Program-made: the position numbers and the translations under genes
Part shown: positions 10,379-23,420 of the stretch, in pieces
Layout of the letters: each line of letters begins with the position of its first letter
How positions within the stretch are numbered: position 1 is the stretch's first letter
Notes under the pieces: model-generated
Told to the model about the DNA's origin: nothing
The model's input: only the letters and a program-made list of their open reading frames with translations
Database searches by the model: none
From: Sternotherus odoratus
Lineage: Eukaryota > Chordata > Testudines > Kinosternidae
DNA: 64,000 nt
Direction: 5' to 3'
Assembly (NCBI GenBank): GCA_032164245.1
Contig: JAVMKO010000001.1
Location: forward strand, 249,621,644-249,685,643

Positions 10379-10539
10379 GTGTGAGGCAGGAAGGAAAGGC
10401 ATTGCTAATAGTGAATGTTGACTTGGAACCACATATGGTGGACCCCCAGCTGAGAACAACCCTGCAGTGGCTGGCAGCTTCCGAAACAGAGGTGTCCGAG
10501 CTTCGTTTTCATGACGCTGCTACGAAGGAATTCATTCTC
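10379..10539 (+). CDS. AKAP11: AKAP11 coding exon (fourth in window)
   Basis: A 161-nt exon. Two bases complete the Gly codon from the 47-nt exon, then 53 whole codons follow, including KALLIVNVDLEPHMVDPQLR and ASETEVSELRFHDAATKEF. The acceptor is TTTTTAATGTTAG| and the donor CTC|GTGAGT, close to consensus. This is the well-conserved globular-looking end of AKAP11: a beta-strand-like LLIVNVDLEP segment, then an amphipathic helix-like WLAASETEVSEL. The exon ends in phase 0 and joins the final exon with LL-SK, as in mammals. An apparent continuation past 10539 is intron read-through. Confidence 0.94.
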
Positions 10540-13500
10540 GTGAGTACTGTGGTGTTGCCCTGTGATTGCAAAGTGTGATTTAGATTTTTTTGGTGATAGT
10601 TATTACCTGTTTCTATGCATTTGCCAATGAAGTATGAGGTATTCAGAAAAATTACTTAATAGAGAACGATAGCCTGTTTGTAGATGTATTCAGAAACAGA
10701 ATTGTATCAGGTGCTCAGTTAACCATATATTTTAATGACTTATTTCATTTAAATTTAATCAAAAGCAGATAAAATATGAAAGCTTCTCTAACTGTATTTT
10801 CAAGTATTATTTTTGCAGTATTTGTTACCAAAAGATTGACCCTTGCCATTGCTAAGACCTTGTCCACACAAGTGAACTTAAATTGCAATTATTTGGTTTA
10901 AAGCTTAGTTTAGTATGTTGGTTGTACAAATCTTATTACAGTTTGTAAATGTGCATTTATTAGCAACAGAAGAAAGTTTTAACTTTTAAACTTGATTTTA
11001 ACTCTATTTTCATTCCAGACACTATTACAAAGCAAATAGTTTGAAGAAAAAGGCTTAAAATAAATTATCCAAACTTTCCTATTTAAACAGTTTTTTGATT
11101 GTGTATTTGTACACTGTGCATTTATTATGTAACCAAGAAGAATGAAGGAAGGTTAAAAGAAGCCCAACTGATGTCAGGGTTTTGCATGTGCCTTTCGGGA
11201 GAGCCACAGTATTGTAATACTGCCATGGGGATCCCTTCACTTCTGATGGGCTTTGGAAACGTGTTCCTCTTGTGCTCTTGCATTCAAAGATTATGCAGTG
11301 ACAATCACTCCTATCATGATTAAATATTTAAACATAAAAATGTTATAGTACTGTCTCTTGAGTCACCTTTGAGAAGACAACTACCTCTGGGAAGTTTGGG
11401 AAATGTAACCACAAAATGAGTATGCTATAAGAAATTAATCATTTAACTAAAGCATGGACTTCTTTTGTTTCCAAGTAGTGAGACTGGTAAGAATGGTGTC
11501 CTATCAAGTGTTCTACTTTAAATGCTGTAGACATGTGAAGAGAGAGATTACTCCTTAACATAATGCCATGCATCTTAGAATGAAGATTTTGGCAGGATAA
11601 TTTGTGTTAAGCATATTTATATCTAAGGAAGCATAAGACTGCTATATTTTGGATAATTTTGATTGCTAGATGTACTGACGTTTCAGCTTATTTGGTCCTT
11701 TGTGAAGTTCAAGCAGCTAAAGCGGTTGTTTTATATTGTCCCAGGAAAAGCAGGTAGATGAAAAACCAGCGTTTATCTCTAAACTCTTTTTCTGTGGAAA
11801 AACTAATGTACTGATTCAAAGAAGTCCAGAAGATTGCAGAATAATTAATGGGCATATTGAAAAATTTGTGTTCGGTATTCCATTTCTTGAGGATAGATTA
11901 AAAATAATTTAAAAGACAACATACAACTCCTACTTCAAATGAAAACCAAAATATTAGGAGTAACAGTGAATTTTATGTGTACTGTGAACTTAAATTCTCT
12001 TGATAAGATCCCTTTTCATCTTCTGCATTCTGTTTGCCTCCATTAGCTGTGGAGATGTTCTCCAAATTTCATTTAATTTTCCTGTTATGTTTGTCAGTTT
12101 CCTCAGTGCTTTGGGGATAGTTTTTCACTGCTTAATTGTCATATGTATGATTCAACTCCCGTTCAGGTTATGTGATAATCTTTGCATTGACTTGAATGGG
12201 TTTTGGATCAGACCCTATATTCCTGCTTGGGAATCTGTTATGTTTCATCTATCATTCTTTCCCTTTCTTCCATACTTTTCTTATTATTACTTGTTATTTC
12301 AAGCATTTATCTAGTACCCACGGCATGGTGATGGGACATATATAAATGCCTGTATTTATAGTAATACTTGTACTCGGTGAACACAAGAGTCAGGAAAAGA
12401 TCAGCTGAATGGTAGAAGCCTCTCCATACTTAGTGCATCTCTCTTCTACCCTCATCCCTTTACCTACTCTGATTTCCGTAGGTGTCAGAATTGGAGTACT
12501 AACACTTGAATTCTCACAGGAAGGGATCTAGATCAGATGCTGTTAGATGCGTGTTCAGCCAACAGTTATTCTATCTTTAGATACCTCTTCTATTTAGAGG
12601 AACACTCTGGAAAAGTGGTGAATATACACTCCTAAAGATTTCAGGAGATAGGCAAGACAGTACATGTGTCTTATCCATAATGCACTGCCACTTCTCAACT
12701 TTAAGATTGACACATCCAGATGCAAAATACAACTTGCAGATATTACACTCCCAGACACAGATGGTCTTAAAACCAGGACTTGATTAAACTTCGAATAAAA
12801 ACTCCAAACTAACACAGTTTGCAAAATCCCCACTCCAGCACAGTCTCAGTAGAACACACCATACTCTCCTGGGACCACACCTTGCTTCCTAATGGTATAA
12901 TCATTAATCTCTTTAGCAAAGCTCCAAACCCTTACAGGGATAGAGCAATAGATTTAAGGGACAGGGCTCAGGTAGAGACAATCCTGGCACGCCATTGTGA
13001 GTGCTACACTAGGAGGGAGGTAGTAGTCACACAGTCTAGAAAGCATCAGAATATGAATCTTCCTATGCTTTGAAGCAAGGTAGCATCAGTGTAATTTCTG
13101 GATAACTTCGAAAACTCTCACCAGAGGATTGAAGATTTGGAGGATGAAAGATTTTCTAAAGCGATTCTTAAAATTTCATTTGTTCTTATTCATTTGGGCT
13201 TTGTTCCTGTTATAATTCTAGTGTGGACAGTTTATCCAGAGCCCTACTTCAGAATTAGGACATTATTCTTAATTTCCAGGTTTCCTTTTTTTAAAAACAA
13301 AAAACAAAAAAACAAAACAAAAACAAACAAACAACTCTTGATTCATATGCACAGTTTCTTCATCTGTAAAATAGGAAAATGCTGCTTCTCAAAACACTTT
13401 ATATAGTACTTTATAAACACTAATTATTATTTATTAACAGTATTTCTTACAGATATGATGATTACCTTCCATAAAAACATTGTTTGTTGAGAATCCGATA

Positions 13501-13550
13501 TATCAGCCACTAAACACCAGGCTTATTGGTCCTAATTCTAGGACCTAGCG
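10540..13550 (+). other. AKAP11 intron, no gene
   Basis: About 3 kb of AT-rich intron. Possible degraded repeat ends occur (for example ACCTTGTCCACACAAGTGAA near 10857), but no element can be delimited. Open stretches at 12000-12314 and 13137-13406 have no recognisable protein and lie in low-complexity sequence. The A-rich block at 13295-13335 is simple sequence. About 13338-13425 resembles a MIR SINE tail (TTTCTTCATCTGTAAAATAG). Confidence 0.5.
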
Positions 13551-13735
13551 CAGGGATCGGCAACCTTTGGCACACGGCCTGCCAGGGAAGCAGCGCGAGG
13601 CAAGGGATGTGCTGGCTGCCACTTCCTGCAGCCCCCATTGGCCTGTGACAATTAACTGCTACCAGTAAACAAACCGGCCCAGCCTGCCAAGGGGCTTACC
13701 CTGGCGAGCCATGAACCAAAGGTTGCCGATCCCTG
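13551..13735. mobile_element. hAT MITE with 8-bp target duplication
   Basis: The inverted ends are CAGGGATCGGCAACCTTTGG and, at the right, CCAAAGGTTGCCGATCCCTG, a perfect 20-bp match. Flanks are ACCTAGCG (13543-13550) and ACCTAGAG (13736-13743), an 8-bp duplication with one difference. The body is short and GC-rich with no coding frame. Confidence 0.92.
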
Positions 13736-15822
13736 ACCTAGAGCAATTCCTTTGATTTCAGTTTTTTCAGTGAATTCAAAACACCAAACTCCGTGTATAT
13801 CACTGCTTTATTTTATATTTATTCTATTTGCTGCTTTTGTGCTTATGAACAGTGCCCCATTGTGCTAAGCTCTGTACAGGAGTAGTAGTAGGCAATGTAG
13901 CAGACAGTTCCTGCCCTGAAGATATAATATAAATAAGATTTAAAAGTAAACAGGACAGTGTTTTAACTCCACAAGGTCTTTTTATAAAGAATATGTAATT
14001 GTTTAAATACAGTATTTCAATGGTGGGGATGGGTTTGGGCATACAAGCTGATTTTCAAAAATGGGTGCATAAACTTTTATGCCTCTAAATACTTATTACC
14101 TACTGTTCTGAAGTTCACAGCACTGTCTCAACTGGCCATAACTTCAATTCCAATATATAAATAGAAGTACCTCTGAAATAGCTGCCAGGTGATGCCACTA
14201 AATTGAAATTGACAATCCTTGACACCAAGAGAACAGAACAACTCCTACTAAAAGATCTCATAAAACCAGAACATATAACCTATATCCTTCCCCTTTTGGG
14301 CTTACTGTCTTGGGGCCTGTCCAAGTGAATTTAATACACATTGGATCAGGCCCTTACCTATTTAAAAAAAAGAAAAAAATAATCAGTTGTTAAAGACAGT
14401 TTTTTAACCAAATGATACCTCACTTATCTCATCTCTATGTCATGCACTCTTAATAAAGCTACCATATCCCTTTTCTATAAGCCCAACAAAGAATCCATTA
14501 ACACTTACCACCATTCATCAAATACAGTAACAGGAAGCTCAAGATAGTTCTGGAAAGAGCATGATTTAAAAAAACCCAGTGAGCAATATAAATAGTTTTT
14601 TAAAAGATGACCGTCATTTATAGAGGGGGAAAATAATTACAACTGCTGACTCAAAGGAACAAAACTGGACCTATCTATTATAGGAATCCTGGCCTACATC
14701 CAGCCATTTAAAAATTCCCCATTTCTACTTGAGTGAACTGAAATATATAGCAGTTCTGATGACGGTAGGAAATAAACCAGTCTGCTGAAGAAAGTATGGG
14801 CTTGACCTTTGAAGCCTGAATTGAAACAATAAGATGAAGAACCAGATGCCATCTTTGCATCTTTGTTTTATTATATTTTTACTTTCCAGTATATGAATTA
14901 CAAAAACTGATTAAGTGTTTACAATATATTTACTTAGCCTCTAGAAAAGAATTCTGTTTAAGAACATCAGCCAAATTTATATTTGGATTATGACAAATGA
15001 GCAGTCTCACTTCTGCAATCTTCATGAAATAATTATGCTATATAATATGAAACTTGGTTTGATCACTCTGTGTATTAAAAAGGAGAGCAAGTAGTTGATT
15101 TTGTGTTTGTTTTTGTTTTGGGGGGTTGAAATGGGGAAAAAATCAGTTTAGTTTTAACCAGAACTGATTTTTTTTTCCAGTTTTCTTGCCAAAATTAAGA
15201 ACTGAAAATGTTTTTGGTTTGGGTCAAATGACCCATTTTGTTTGATCAGAAACTGAATTTTTGTTTTGTTTTCTGTATATGATTTTCAGCCGTTTGTTTG
15301 GGAGTCTTTTTTTTTTTTTTTAACTGAACTAAATGACATGCTCTTTCAAAGTGAAAAGTAAAAAAATGTATTGTGATTTTTTTGATATTTTTTTTCCCCT
15401 TTTTTTTTTTTGGTTGGCCATAACTGTTTGCAAAATTCAATATCATTTGCTAATAGTTTCCATGCCTCGAAAAATTAAATTCAGTATTTAGCAGTTTAAT
15501 ATTTGCTCGGGTCTACTCTCATTTAAACAAGAGTGGTAAATGTGCTATATATCTATTTCTTTTGTATTTTAACTTCCTCTTGAATATTTGTTAGAGAAGG
15601 GATTAAAGATGGACTAACAGCCTTCAGTTACTGAAGACATACATGGATGAGCGAAATGTAAAGAAAAACAATGGGTGCAATGGTGGAAGAAATTTTAGCC
15701 TAGAATTAAAGGTTGTAAAACTTGAGGGTGGCAAAACCATGTTAATTTCTCACTGTCTCACAGTGCTTAGTATATATCTAATATATGAGGATTCCTGGTT
15801 CAGACCTCTAAGGGAAAAGTAG
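13736..15822 (+). other. AKAP11 intron, no gene
   Basis: AT-rich intron with long T runs near 15308-15321 and 15395-15411. No repeat family or coding feature is recognised with confidence. Confidence 0.5.
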
Positions 15823-16255
15823 TGTGACAGATCGCCTTCTCACCCCTCTTCAGAAACAGGCAGGAAACTCTTCTTAGGCTCCAACAGTGCTCTTTATTTC
15901 ACAGTGCAAGGCCCCACCACCAATATACACAGCTTTATACACAGCTCTAACACAGCTCTACAGCTTACAGCTCTAACACAACTCTATCTAGTTCAGCTCT
16001 AAACACAGCTCTATTTCAGCTCTGTGCCTTTTTCTCTCTCTCTCTCTCACTCCTCCACACTACCATACCACCACCACCCTTGGCTTCCTTCCTGGCAGGC
16101 TTTTATACCCCCTGGGGAGGCTGCCAGGTGCAGCTCATCAAGCCTGAGCCTTCTGCAGCCCAGGTGGCTAATTAGGCTTTCTGCAAGGGAGGTTTGCAGA
16201 GGGCTTTTCTCCCTCTTAAAGGGGCGGCAGGCTGGGTCAGGCCCACCCTGCCACA
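15823..16255 (-). mobile_element. Solo LTR, minus strand, 4-bp duplication
   Basis: Read on the minus strand the element starts TGTGGCAGGG and ends CTGTCACA, a TG...CA structure with matching 8-bp tips. GTAG flanks both sides (15819-15822 and 16256-16259). On the minus strand GGGGTATAAAAGCCTG supplies a TATA box (+ strand 16098-16112) and AATAAA lies near 15893, in promoter-then-polyA order. No retroviral genes remain, so it is a solo LTR left by recombination, inside the last AKAP11 intron and opposite to the gene. Confidence 0.85.
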
Positions 16256-16791
16256 GTAGTTTCCAACTACACTGACTCTGCTTGTAAGTGGAAATTAAAT
16301 TAAAACTTTTTTGTTTTTGTTTTCTTTGGAGACACTGACATTTCCCAACAGGAGACTGTGTTTCCGTTGAGGGCAGAGTGTGTATATACCAACCAAACCA
16401 CAATATATGTTGTGAAAGGAAAATTCACATCCTTATATTAATCCTTACTTTTGTCTTTTACAGTATTACATGTGTACTATTGGGGGTGGTGGCAAATGCA
16501 TTAATCTTATGTTCAGAATTTCCTGTTTTCTGCAACCCCCATGAACCACAGACCACATAGCTGTGGAACTATATCACTTGAAAATGTCACTTCCTTGAGA
16601 AGAAATTTTTATGGAAATTAACTTTAAAAATGTTTGGTTCTTGAGGAAGTTTTGTTTTTATAGCTGTGGAATAATGTTTAACTCTTCACAGCTGGTTTTC
16701 TAATAAGACCTGATGTTTCAAGGAGTATTTTCATAACTCAATCATTCAAGCTTATTTCACTAGCTTAAAATTTTTGTTGTTGTTTCTCTAG
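16256..16791 (+). other. AKAP11 last intron, 3' part
   Basis: AT-rich; it ends in the acceptor TTGTTGTTTCTCTAG|. No other feature seen. Confidence 0.6.
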
Positions 16792-16938
16792 CTTTCCAAA
16801 AGACTGAGAGAGAGAGACTGGAAAGTGGGAGATCTCTTGCAAGCAGTGCTGAAATACTGTGAAATGATGGAGAAGACTTCTGATGGAGATAGACTTCTGA
16901 ATAAACCTTTATTTGGCTGGCTTCTGGAAAATGTCTGA
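16792..16938 (+). CDS. AKAP11: AKAP11 terminal coding exon with stop
   Basis: It opens in phase 0 after a strong acceptor and reads 48 codons to TGA (16936-16938). It contains LSKRLRERDWKVGDLLQAVL and ends PLFGWLLENV. The WKVGDLLQAVL core and the terminal WLLEN match the C-terminus of vertebrate AKAP11. Together the five exons encode about 197 residues, the last tenth of a roughly 1,900-residue protein. The reading frame is unbroken through all joins, so the gene looks functional here. The protein is cytoplasmic and vesicle-associated, and in mammals also serves as an autophagy receptor for PKA regulatory subunits (knowledge of the family). Confidence 0.94.
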   Translation, partial: LSKRLRERDWKVGDLLQAVLKYCEMMEKTSDGDRLLNKPLFGWLLENV

Positions 16939-18534
16939 AAAATCCAAAGACCCAATATTCTTCCCTTCATTCCTCCTTTAGAAGGAAAAAGATGTATAGC
17001 GTTAAAATTTAACTGATGAATGGTCTATTAACTGTCAGCATTTTGAGAGACTTTGGGGTGAAAGTAAATATATCTGTTCTGTAAGTATTTTGTGACACTG
17101 TATATGGTATGTTTATCCAGTGCATTTCTTCATAATTGATATCAGGGTATTGTGTCCATCCACGCATATTTGTATATACTGCTGTGTTCAGACTATAGAA
17201 TGTGTATGAAGAAAGATCTTGTCCATGGACAATAGTTAGCAGGTGGTAAAACAGGATATACGGGGATTCCCACTGTATTGATATAGTTGTTTATCATTGG
17301 AGGCATACTCTATTAATAGCATTATTAAGTTTGACTTTGCTAAAGAAATGTGTTTCAGTTTTACATGCAACCATTTTTATTGCAAATTCTGTTTTGAAGT
17401 ATTTTGATATGTTGGTATGACATATCAATGTCTTAGAAATAGTAAATACTTGTTTCAGATTTTCCTGTTAGAATTTTGCCATCTTTTCACAAAAACAATA
17501 TCTTATCCCTAATCCTCCACTTATAAATGATTTTTGTGTCACAAACTGATCTTCTGAATAAGGAACACTTTAAAATAGTAAATTTTCTTAAGATAGAAAA
17601 AGAGAAATTTTGAAAATTGGGTGTGTCATTTTTCTTAAATACCTTTTGCTAATGTTTTTGTTTCAAAGGAAGCCATTCAATCAAGTCTTTTAACAAATGG
17701 AACTGTGAGGCTGGTTTACTATCGCTGTCTACTTGTGGTTGTAGAGTTTATATGGGTCTTTACATGCCTATTAGTATGTAAGTGCTAATAGTTCATCATC
17801 TTGTTTTGTTTAACAGACCCTTTAGGGGATAAAGTGCTCACTGACGAATATCAGGATGCTACCTAAGTGATGTCACTGCAGGAGAATCATGGGGCCTTAT
17901 CAGTTTTGTGTGGCTCTGGGAATTTAAACAGCCAACTGACATAAAGGACTGTAGCTGTTTAAATCACCAAATTTAGAGTCAGATCCTGAGAATTAGAGAA
18001 TTTACAACGGAAATTGCATATGCTCAGCAACTCTCACAATTTCATCTTTGGTAACATAAAGGGTCCATGCATGAACCCACCAGCACTTTCCTTGCAGTGC
18101 CATTGTGCTTTGAAAAAGTATGTGAGGTGTTCATTTTTTAGCCATTACAGTAATCTGGGGTTTAAAAGACACTACCTTCTCTCCCACACCCCCCCCACAT
18201 TGGAATATGGTTAAAGATAAAGGGCCTTCTTCAAACCAAGCTGAAAATTACTTAACTTTTAATGGGAGTCCTCTTTGTGTGTGTGTGTGATTAATATATA
18301 ATATTTTTATATATATATATATGTTAATGTATATAACCTGGAACACTGACACCAGTTTACATTTCATTTTTTTTATGTCTGGTCAGGTACTGTTATCTGA
18401 ATTTAATTTCATGTCACTGTATCATCTCATTGAAAAAATAATTTGTGCCTCATGGTAAAATTAAAAAAAAAATCTATTTAGGGATAATTTTGTTTTATAT
18501 GGGCAATTTGGTGTAGTTGATTTAAACATAGCAC

Positions 18535-18665
18535 AAGGAGACCGTTCTAATCCTTGTTCTGCTTCTGATTTGCTGTGTGCCCTTGCCCAAATTACTTAAC
18601 TTTTTTGTCTTAACTCCCCCAATGTGTATAATGCAACTAATGTTTTTAGAGTGCTTTGAAAATAC
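18535..18665 (+). mobile_element. MIR-type SINE fragment
   Basis: TGTGTGCCCTTGCCCAAATT, ACTTAAC and later TGCTTTGAAAATACGAAG follow the MIR consensus pattern (GTGACCTTGGGCAAGTTACTTAACC...), strongly diverged. It lies inside the AKAP11 3' UTR, on the same strand. Confidence 0.55.
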
Positions 18666-19413
18666 GAAGAATTAAGGTTGTTTTGTTAGCCTCACCGAGT
18701 CCTTCTCCCTTCCTCCCCAAAAAGATATTTTTCAGGGGAGTATGTTTTCCTGATGTGTGTGGTTGGTTGTGTTTTTTTTTTTTGTTTTGAGAACATTGGC
18801 TCTTTCTGCTTAGTCCTCATTTGAAACCAAGCTGTTTGTGACCTTTCCTGTTTGCCAGAGCAATCAATAGAATTATCACAAATAGAAAATTGACTTTGTG
18901 ATTGAGCAACAAAAGCCAAATGAATCTTAAAAACAATTCCACTCTGCTATATTCTGCTGTGATTTACACTCTTGCAATCCCATTAGTGATCTTTCAAGGG
19001 TTGAAGGACAGCACAGAATATTGGTCCAGGGTTTCCAAGTCCCCGTTAGTGTCCCAAATAAAAACAGGGATGAGAAATACAAAAAATATTGTAAATATGC
19101 CACTGTCTATAAAAGGAATAATTTTCCAAAAATTTCCATGCAGCATCAACAGATTAACAAATTTGTAGAATATGATAGATTTCTAAAAAATTGGTTAACA
19201 GATTGGCCTTCTACAAAAGATGAGCAGGTTCTTTGACATTTATAAAGTTAATTTACATTAAAATGATAGTATAACTTTTTTTTTTAAGTGATTCTTGCTT
19301 GGAGACTTTGATCCCAAATATATCCACTGTTTAACTTCATTGACTTAAGTGGTACATCAGGAATGAATTTGACCCATTAGCTTTTTCTCTAAATAACATA
19401 TAGCATAGATTTC

Positions 19414-19416
<3 letters not shown>

Positions 19417-19459
<43 letters not shown>
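19417..19459. repeat. (TG)n microsatellite
   Basis: About 21 uninterrupted TG units in the AKAP11 3' UTR. Confidence 0.97.
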
Positions 19460-19468
<9 letters not shown>

Positions 19469-21108
19469 ATGAAAAATACTTTAAAGTAAAAATTAAGTAG
19501 ATAATATTTTTACAGATCTTCTTTAAATGTATGTTAAGGCATTGTCATCTGGCTTCAGCACTCCTTTCAATTAAAAATAGGAGACACGTTTACTGATGAT
19601 TTAACTTGCATACAATTGTCGTTAAATAAACAAAACTATAAGATTTTGTGGGAATCCTTATCCTAAACAAATCTGATTGACGTAATCTGTCCTGTTAATG
19701 AGGAAAATTGCCTTCTATTCTAAAGTGAATCAAAGGTTACTCAATAAACTAGTTTATTTAAACCATTTCCTTCAGAGTACAGAGTAATGAAATGAAAATT
19801 CACCAAGAACGAGACAGTAGACCAAATTATGATCTCTCAAACCAGAGCAAATCTCCCTATCTCCAGGATTTAGACCAGTTTAATAGAGCAGAATTTATCC
19901 CATTGTGTGTACTGTGTGTATGTATTGGCATACTAAAATTAGGGAAACCTGTTTTGGTTATTCTTTAATTTTAGATTGATAGAAATATATGCAATTGCTA
20001 CACTGTTCCAGAATGCTGTTTAGTAACCAAATTATAAATACATCTTTGGTATTTTGAAAATTGGTAATGTTTTGATATATTTTGTAAGGTTCTGTAGTTA
20101 AAGCATGCTAAGAAGAGTCCCTCTATAAAATAGCAGTGAAAATGACAATGTTAAAACAAATATATTTTCTCTTCAAATTTGTAAAACAAGATGCAAACAA
20201 AAGCCTTAATATTAGGATTTTTTAAAAGCATTTCTAACAAGCCCAGATGGTTAAATGCCATTAGCAAGATATAGCACTTCTCTTTCAAAATGAGATTACA
20301 AAATATCTTAAGCCTAGGCACTTATTTAAAAGTGATATAAATAGTATATCTATCTTTGGTGCTCTTTGAGCTAAAAAATCACCATTCCAGAACTTATGAT
20401 GTCTCTCAAATGTATCAGATTTTGAATGTTACATTTTTCTAATGTAACTATATATGGGACCTCTTCTGTAAAGAGATGCTCAGACTTAGGAAGGTGGGAA
20501 CGCAGTAAGCAGTAAACATTTTCACCAGCCCAAGAGGAGCTAGTATTTGCATTCGCTGTTTACAATGCATTATTTGAAGGAATAAATATTGGTTTCAGAA
20601 CTTTGTGTTGTTTTTGGTTTAGTTTAACAATTTCAGCTTTTCAGCAAGAGCCACTATTGTCAAGCTTATACTGTACTTGAGCTTTGAAGAGGCAAGTACA
20701 GTGTCTGATCACTGTAGTCACTTTATTTTGTACCATCTTTGTACATTCCTGTTGTATAGCTGGAGTTGTAGTTCTAGAGGGTCATTGTTCTTTGTAATGT
20801 CTGAATAGTATTTAATACCAAACTTTATTGTTGTTAGCTGTAACTGCTGCTTATTTGGTTACTTGTGCATTCTTATGATAATTCACAGCCCAGTTTAGTG
20901 ACTCAATTGTATACCAGAAGCAGCTTGAATAACTTCAAATGTTTATGTAACTATACTAAATGAATACAATATGAAGGTCTTGTACTGTAAAAAAAAAAAA
21001 AAAAAGTGACATCTTTTGCCATTTTAGTAATTTTGATAATGTATTCAGTTACCAGATTATGAACTTCGGGTTGCACTAAATTTGTCCTTGTTTTTAGCAG
21101 TGGCTTCA

Positions 21109-21114
21109 AATAAA
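21109..21114 (+). terminator. AKAP11: Probable distal AKAP11 polyadenylation signal
   Basis: AATAAA is followed about 20 bp later by a GT-rich element (TCTTGTGTGTTGT), the usual cleavage arrangement. It follows a stretch of simple AT-rich UTR; beyond it the sequence turns into MITEs and intergenic repeats. Confidence 0.7.
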
Positions 21115-21272
21115 ACAAACACATCTTGTGTGTTGTAATGCTTTCGAGAGAATTGTCATTTTTAAAAACTCGTCAAATTTTTTTTTTTTCTTTTCGGCTC
21201 CCACAAACTAAGTAGGATTGGTCTTGGTTATGTGAAAGAACTCAAAGGATGGGACAGTAAATAGTGCTAGTG

Positions 21273-21562
21273 CAGGGGTTCTCAAACTGGGGGTTGCGAC
21301 CTCCTGGGGGGTCACAAGCCCATGTTTCATTTGGCGGCATTTCTGCAGGTGCTTCGAACGCTGGAGTGTGTCCGCCGAAAAGCTGTCGAGTGGAACACTT
21401 CCGTTTTTGGCGGTAGTTTAACGTACACACAGAGAAGTGTTGCACGTCTGCCAAAACTGGAAGTGTTCAATTCAGCGGCATTTTGGCAGACATACCCCAG
21501 GGCCACAGCGATCGTGGAGCAGCAGAAAGGGGTCGCGAACTCACAAAGTTTGAGAACCCCTG
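21273..21562. mobile_element. hAT (Charlie-like) MITE
   Basis: Inverted ends CAGGGGTTCTCAAACT and AGTTTGAGAACCCCTG enclose 290 bp. The flanks share CTAGTG but in shifted register, so the 8-bp duplication is imperfect. An internal pair of CGGCATTT/TTTTGGCGG-like segments gives partial secondary structure. There is no transposase. Confidence 0.85.
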
Positions 21563-22865
21563 TCTAGTGTGAGAGTAGATGGCCTTCTAACTGAATTAGC
21601 ACTAAGTCAGTGTCCCAGCAGGATGTTAAAAAACATTGTAGTTCTCTCCTTGGCATGAGAGGTGAAAACCAAGGTTCTGACCACTTGTAGTAAAGATCCT
21701 ATGGCCCTTTTAATGAAAATTAGTGAAGTTAATCTTGGTTTTCTTGCCAAATTCCAAGTTGAGAATTGCATCCTGCCCACCTAAGTCTCCCCTACACTTG
21801 TCAGTTCAATGCAGTATTCTTTGTAAACTTCCTGTTCTAAACAGAAGCATAGTGTTGTGTGCTTAGCAACTCCTGAAAGTGTTGGCAGTTCAGTGCTACG
21901 TGAAGTGATTCCTGCATAGCTTGTGCAGTGTTTGGGGAATCCTTCAGGATGAAAGACAGCTATGGAGTCTTCAGGATAAATGAAAGAAGATATTGTGGTA
22001 ATGAAAATATATGTAAAAATACTTAACTAATGTGGTGGTGTATCAACTAATTATGGTTTAACGTGTCAGATAAGGAATTGCTTTATTGTAAACTACATCA
22101 AAATGACTAGACTGTACTAAGTCCAAAGACTCACAATGTGGAGTATGAGTCAGATACTCAAGGAAGAAGTAAATTACATTGTGTTGCTAAACCAACACAT
22201 TGAAAACAGTTTTTAGGAGCAAGAAGTTGGGGGAGGGGGTTGATTTCAATTTTTTTAAAAAAAATATATGTAATTTTAGCTTTAAAAAAAAAACAAAAAA
22301 CCCAGATGGTCTTTATGGATATTGACTAGGATATTAATTTGTATGTACTTAATTGTTTCATTTGGTAACATTCTTTGCTTCATTAAGAAATCCATTAGTA
22401 GGGAGACTTTTTTATGCTTTTGATTATCTCACGTTCAACTGAATGAAAATCTCTACTGAATGGCTTGAAAATATATTGTATACACTCTTGCTACATTACA
22501 TGGTAAAAAATAAACAGGATGAAAAGGAAATTTGGTGGGGGGTGAGTAGGGAAGATTACATCAAGTCAGTCTGGCAATGTCTGTTTAATCTAGATGTACT
22601 AAAATTTCTGTGTTGTCCTCAGTTACTCCGTACCATTCCCTTAGCACAGAACCTGCTCCCGCTCCTTATACCTCCCTTGTTTCCTTGCTTGCTTCTCCCC
22701 AGTCCATAGCTTGAGCTCCCAATGTGACTGACTTCCATCCTGAGGATTGTTACTTTGGGTAGCTATCAAATGGCTGGTAACGTGTCTCCCTCTCTTTCCC
22801 CTCCTCCACCAATCAAGGCATGTTGCAAAGTCCGTGATCCTCAGAAACAAGGGAACTATTTATGA
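21563..22865. other. Intergenic, no gene
   Basis: AT-rich DNA after the AKAP11 transcript. No gene, and no repeat that I can delimit. Confidence 0.5.
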
Positions 22866-23178
22866 CAGGGGCAGGAAACCTATGACACATGTGCCGAAGG
22901 TAGCATGTGAGCTGATTTTTAGTGGAAATCGCACTGCCCGGTCCTGGCCACCAGTCCGGGGCGGGCTCTACATTTTAATTTAATTTTAAATGAAGCTTCT
23001 TAAGCATTTTAAAAACCTTATTTACTTTACATACAACAATAGCTGAATTTATATATTAAAGACTTATAGAACGAGACCTTCTAAAACCATTAAAATGTAT
23101 TACTGGCATGCAAAACCTTAAATTACAGTGAATAAATGAATACTCGTCACACCACTTCTGAAAGGTTGCCGACCCCTG
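22866..23178. mobile_element. hAT-like MITE, degraded
   Basis: It begins CAGGGGCAGGAAACCTATGA and ends AAAGGTTGCCGACCCCTG, an imperfect inverted pair of the same superfamily as the 13551 element. The flanks show no clean duplication. The interior is AT-rich and non-coding. Confidence 0.6.
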
Positions 23179-23420
23179 ATCAGTGACAAGTGTGAGACCA
23201 ATGTGAGGGGTAACAAGAGCCTTCTTAGTGTCTGGCCCATGATCATGGAGCTCCTTTCCACAAGAGTTAAGAAGGACCATGAATCAGGCCTTCAGGAGAA
23301 AATATCAGATCCTTCTCTTCAATATTGTTTTCAAGGAAAATAATAATAAAGAGCCTTGTTCTTGTTTGTGGAAAAGGTGGCAGAGATGGAATTACCTGCT
23401 TAATCCATGTTTTGGATGTA

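Larger units (their letters stand above)
16939..21135 (+). other. AKAP11: AKAP11 3' untranslated region
   Basis: There is no coding potential between the stop and the last polyadenylation signal. The length, about 4.2 kb, fits the long 3' UTR I recall for mammalian AKAP11. It is AT-rich with many ATTTA motifs and no splice-like structure. Earlier AATAAA hexamers near 19625, 19743 and 20581 could give shorter isoforms. It contains a MIR-like SINE and a TG repeat. The 3' limit is inferred. Confidence 0.75.

Noticed and set aside
10540..10578. Extension of the fourth AKAP11 exon past the donor
   Set aside because: CTC|GTGAGT is a strong donor and the terminal exon joins in phase; the extra codons are intron.
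16047..16403. 118-codon minus-strand open frame
   Set aside because: It crosses the border of the minus-strand solo LTR and reads no known protein.
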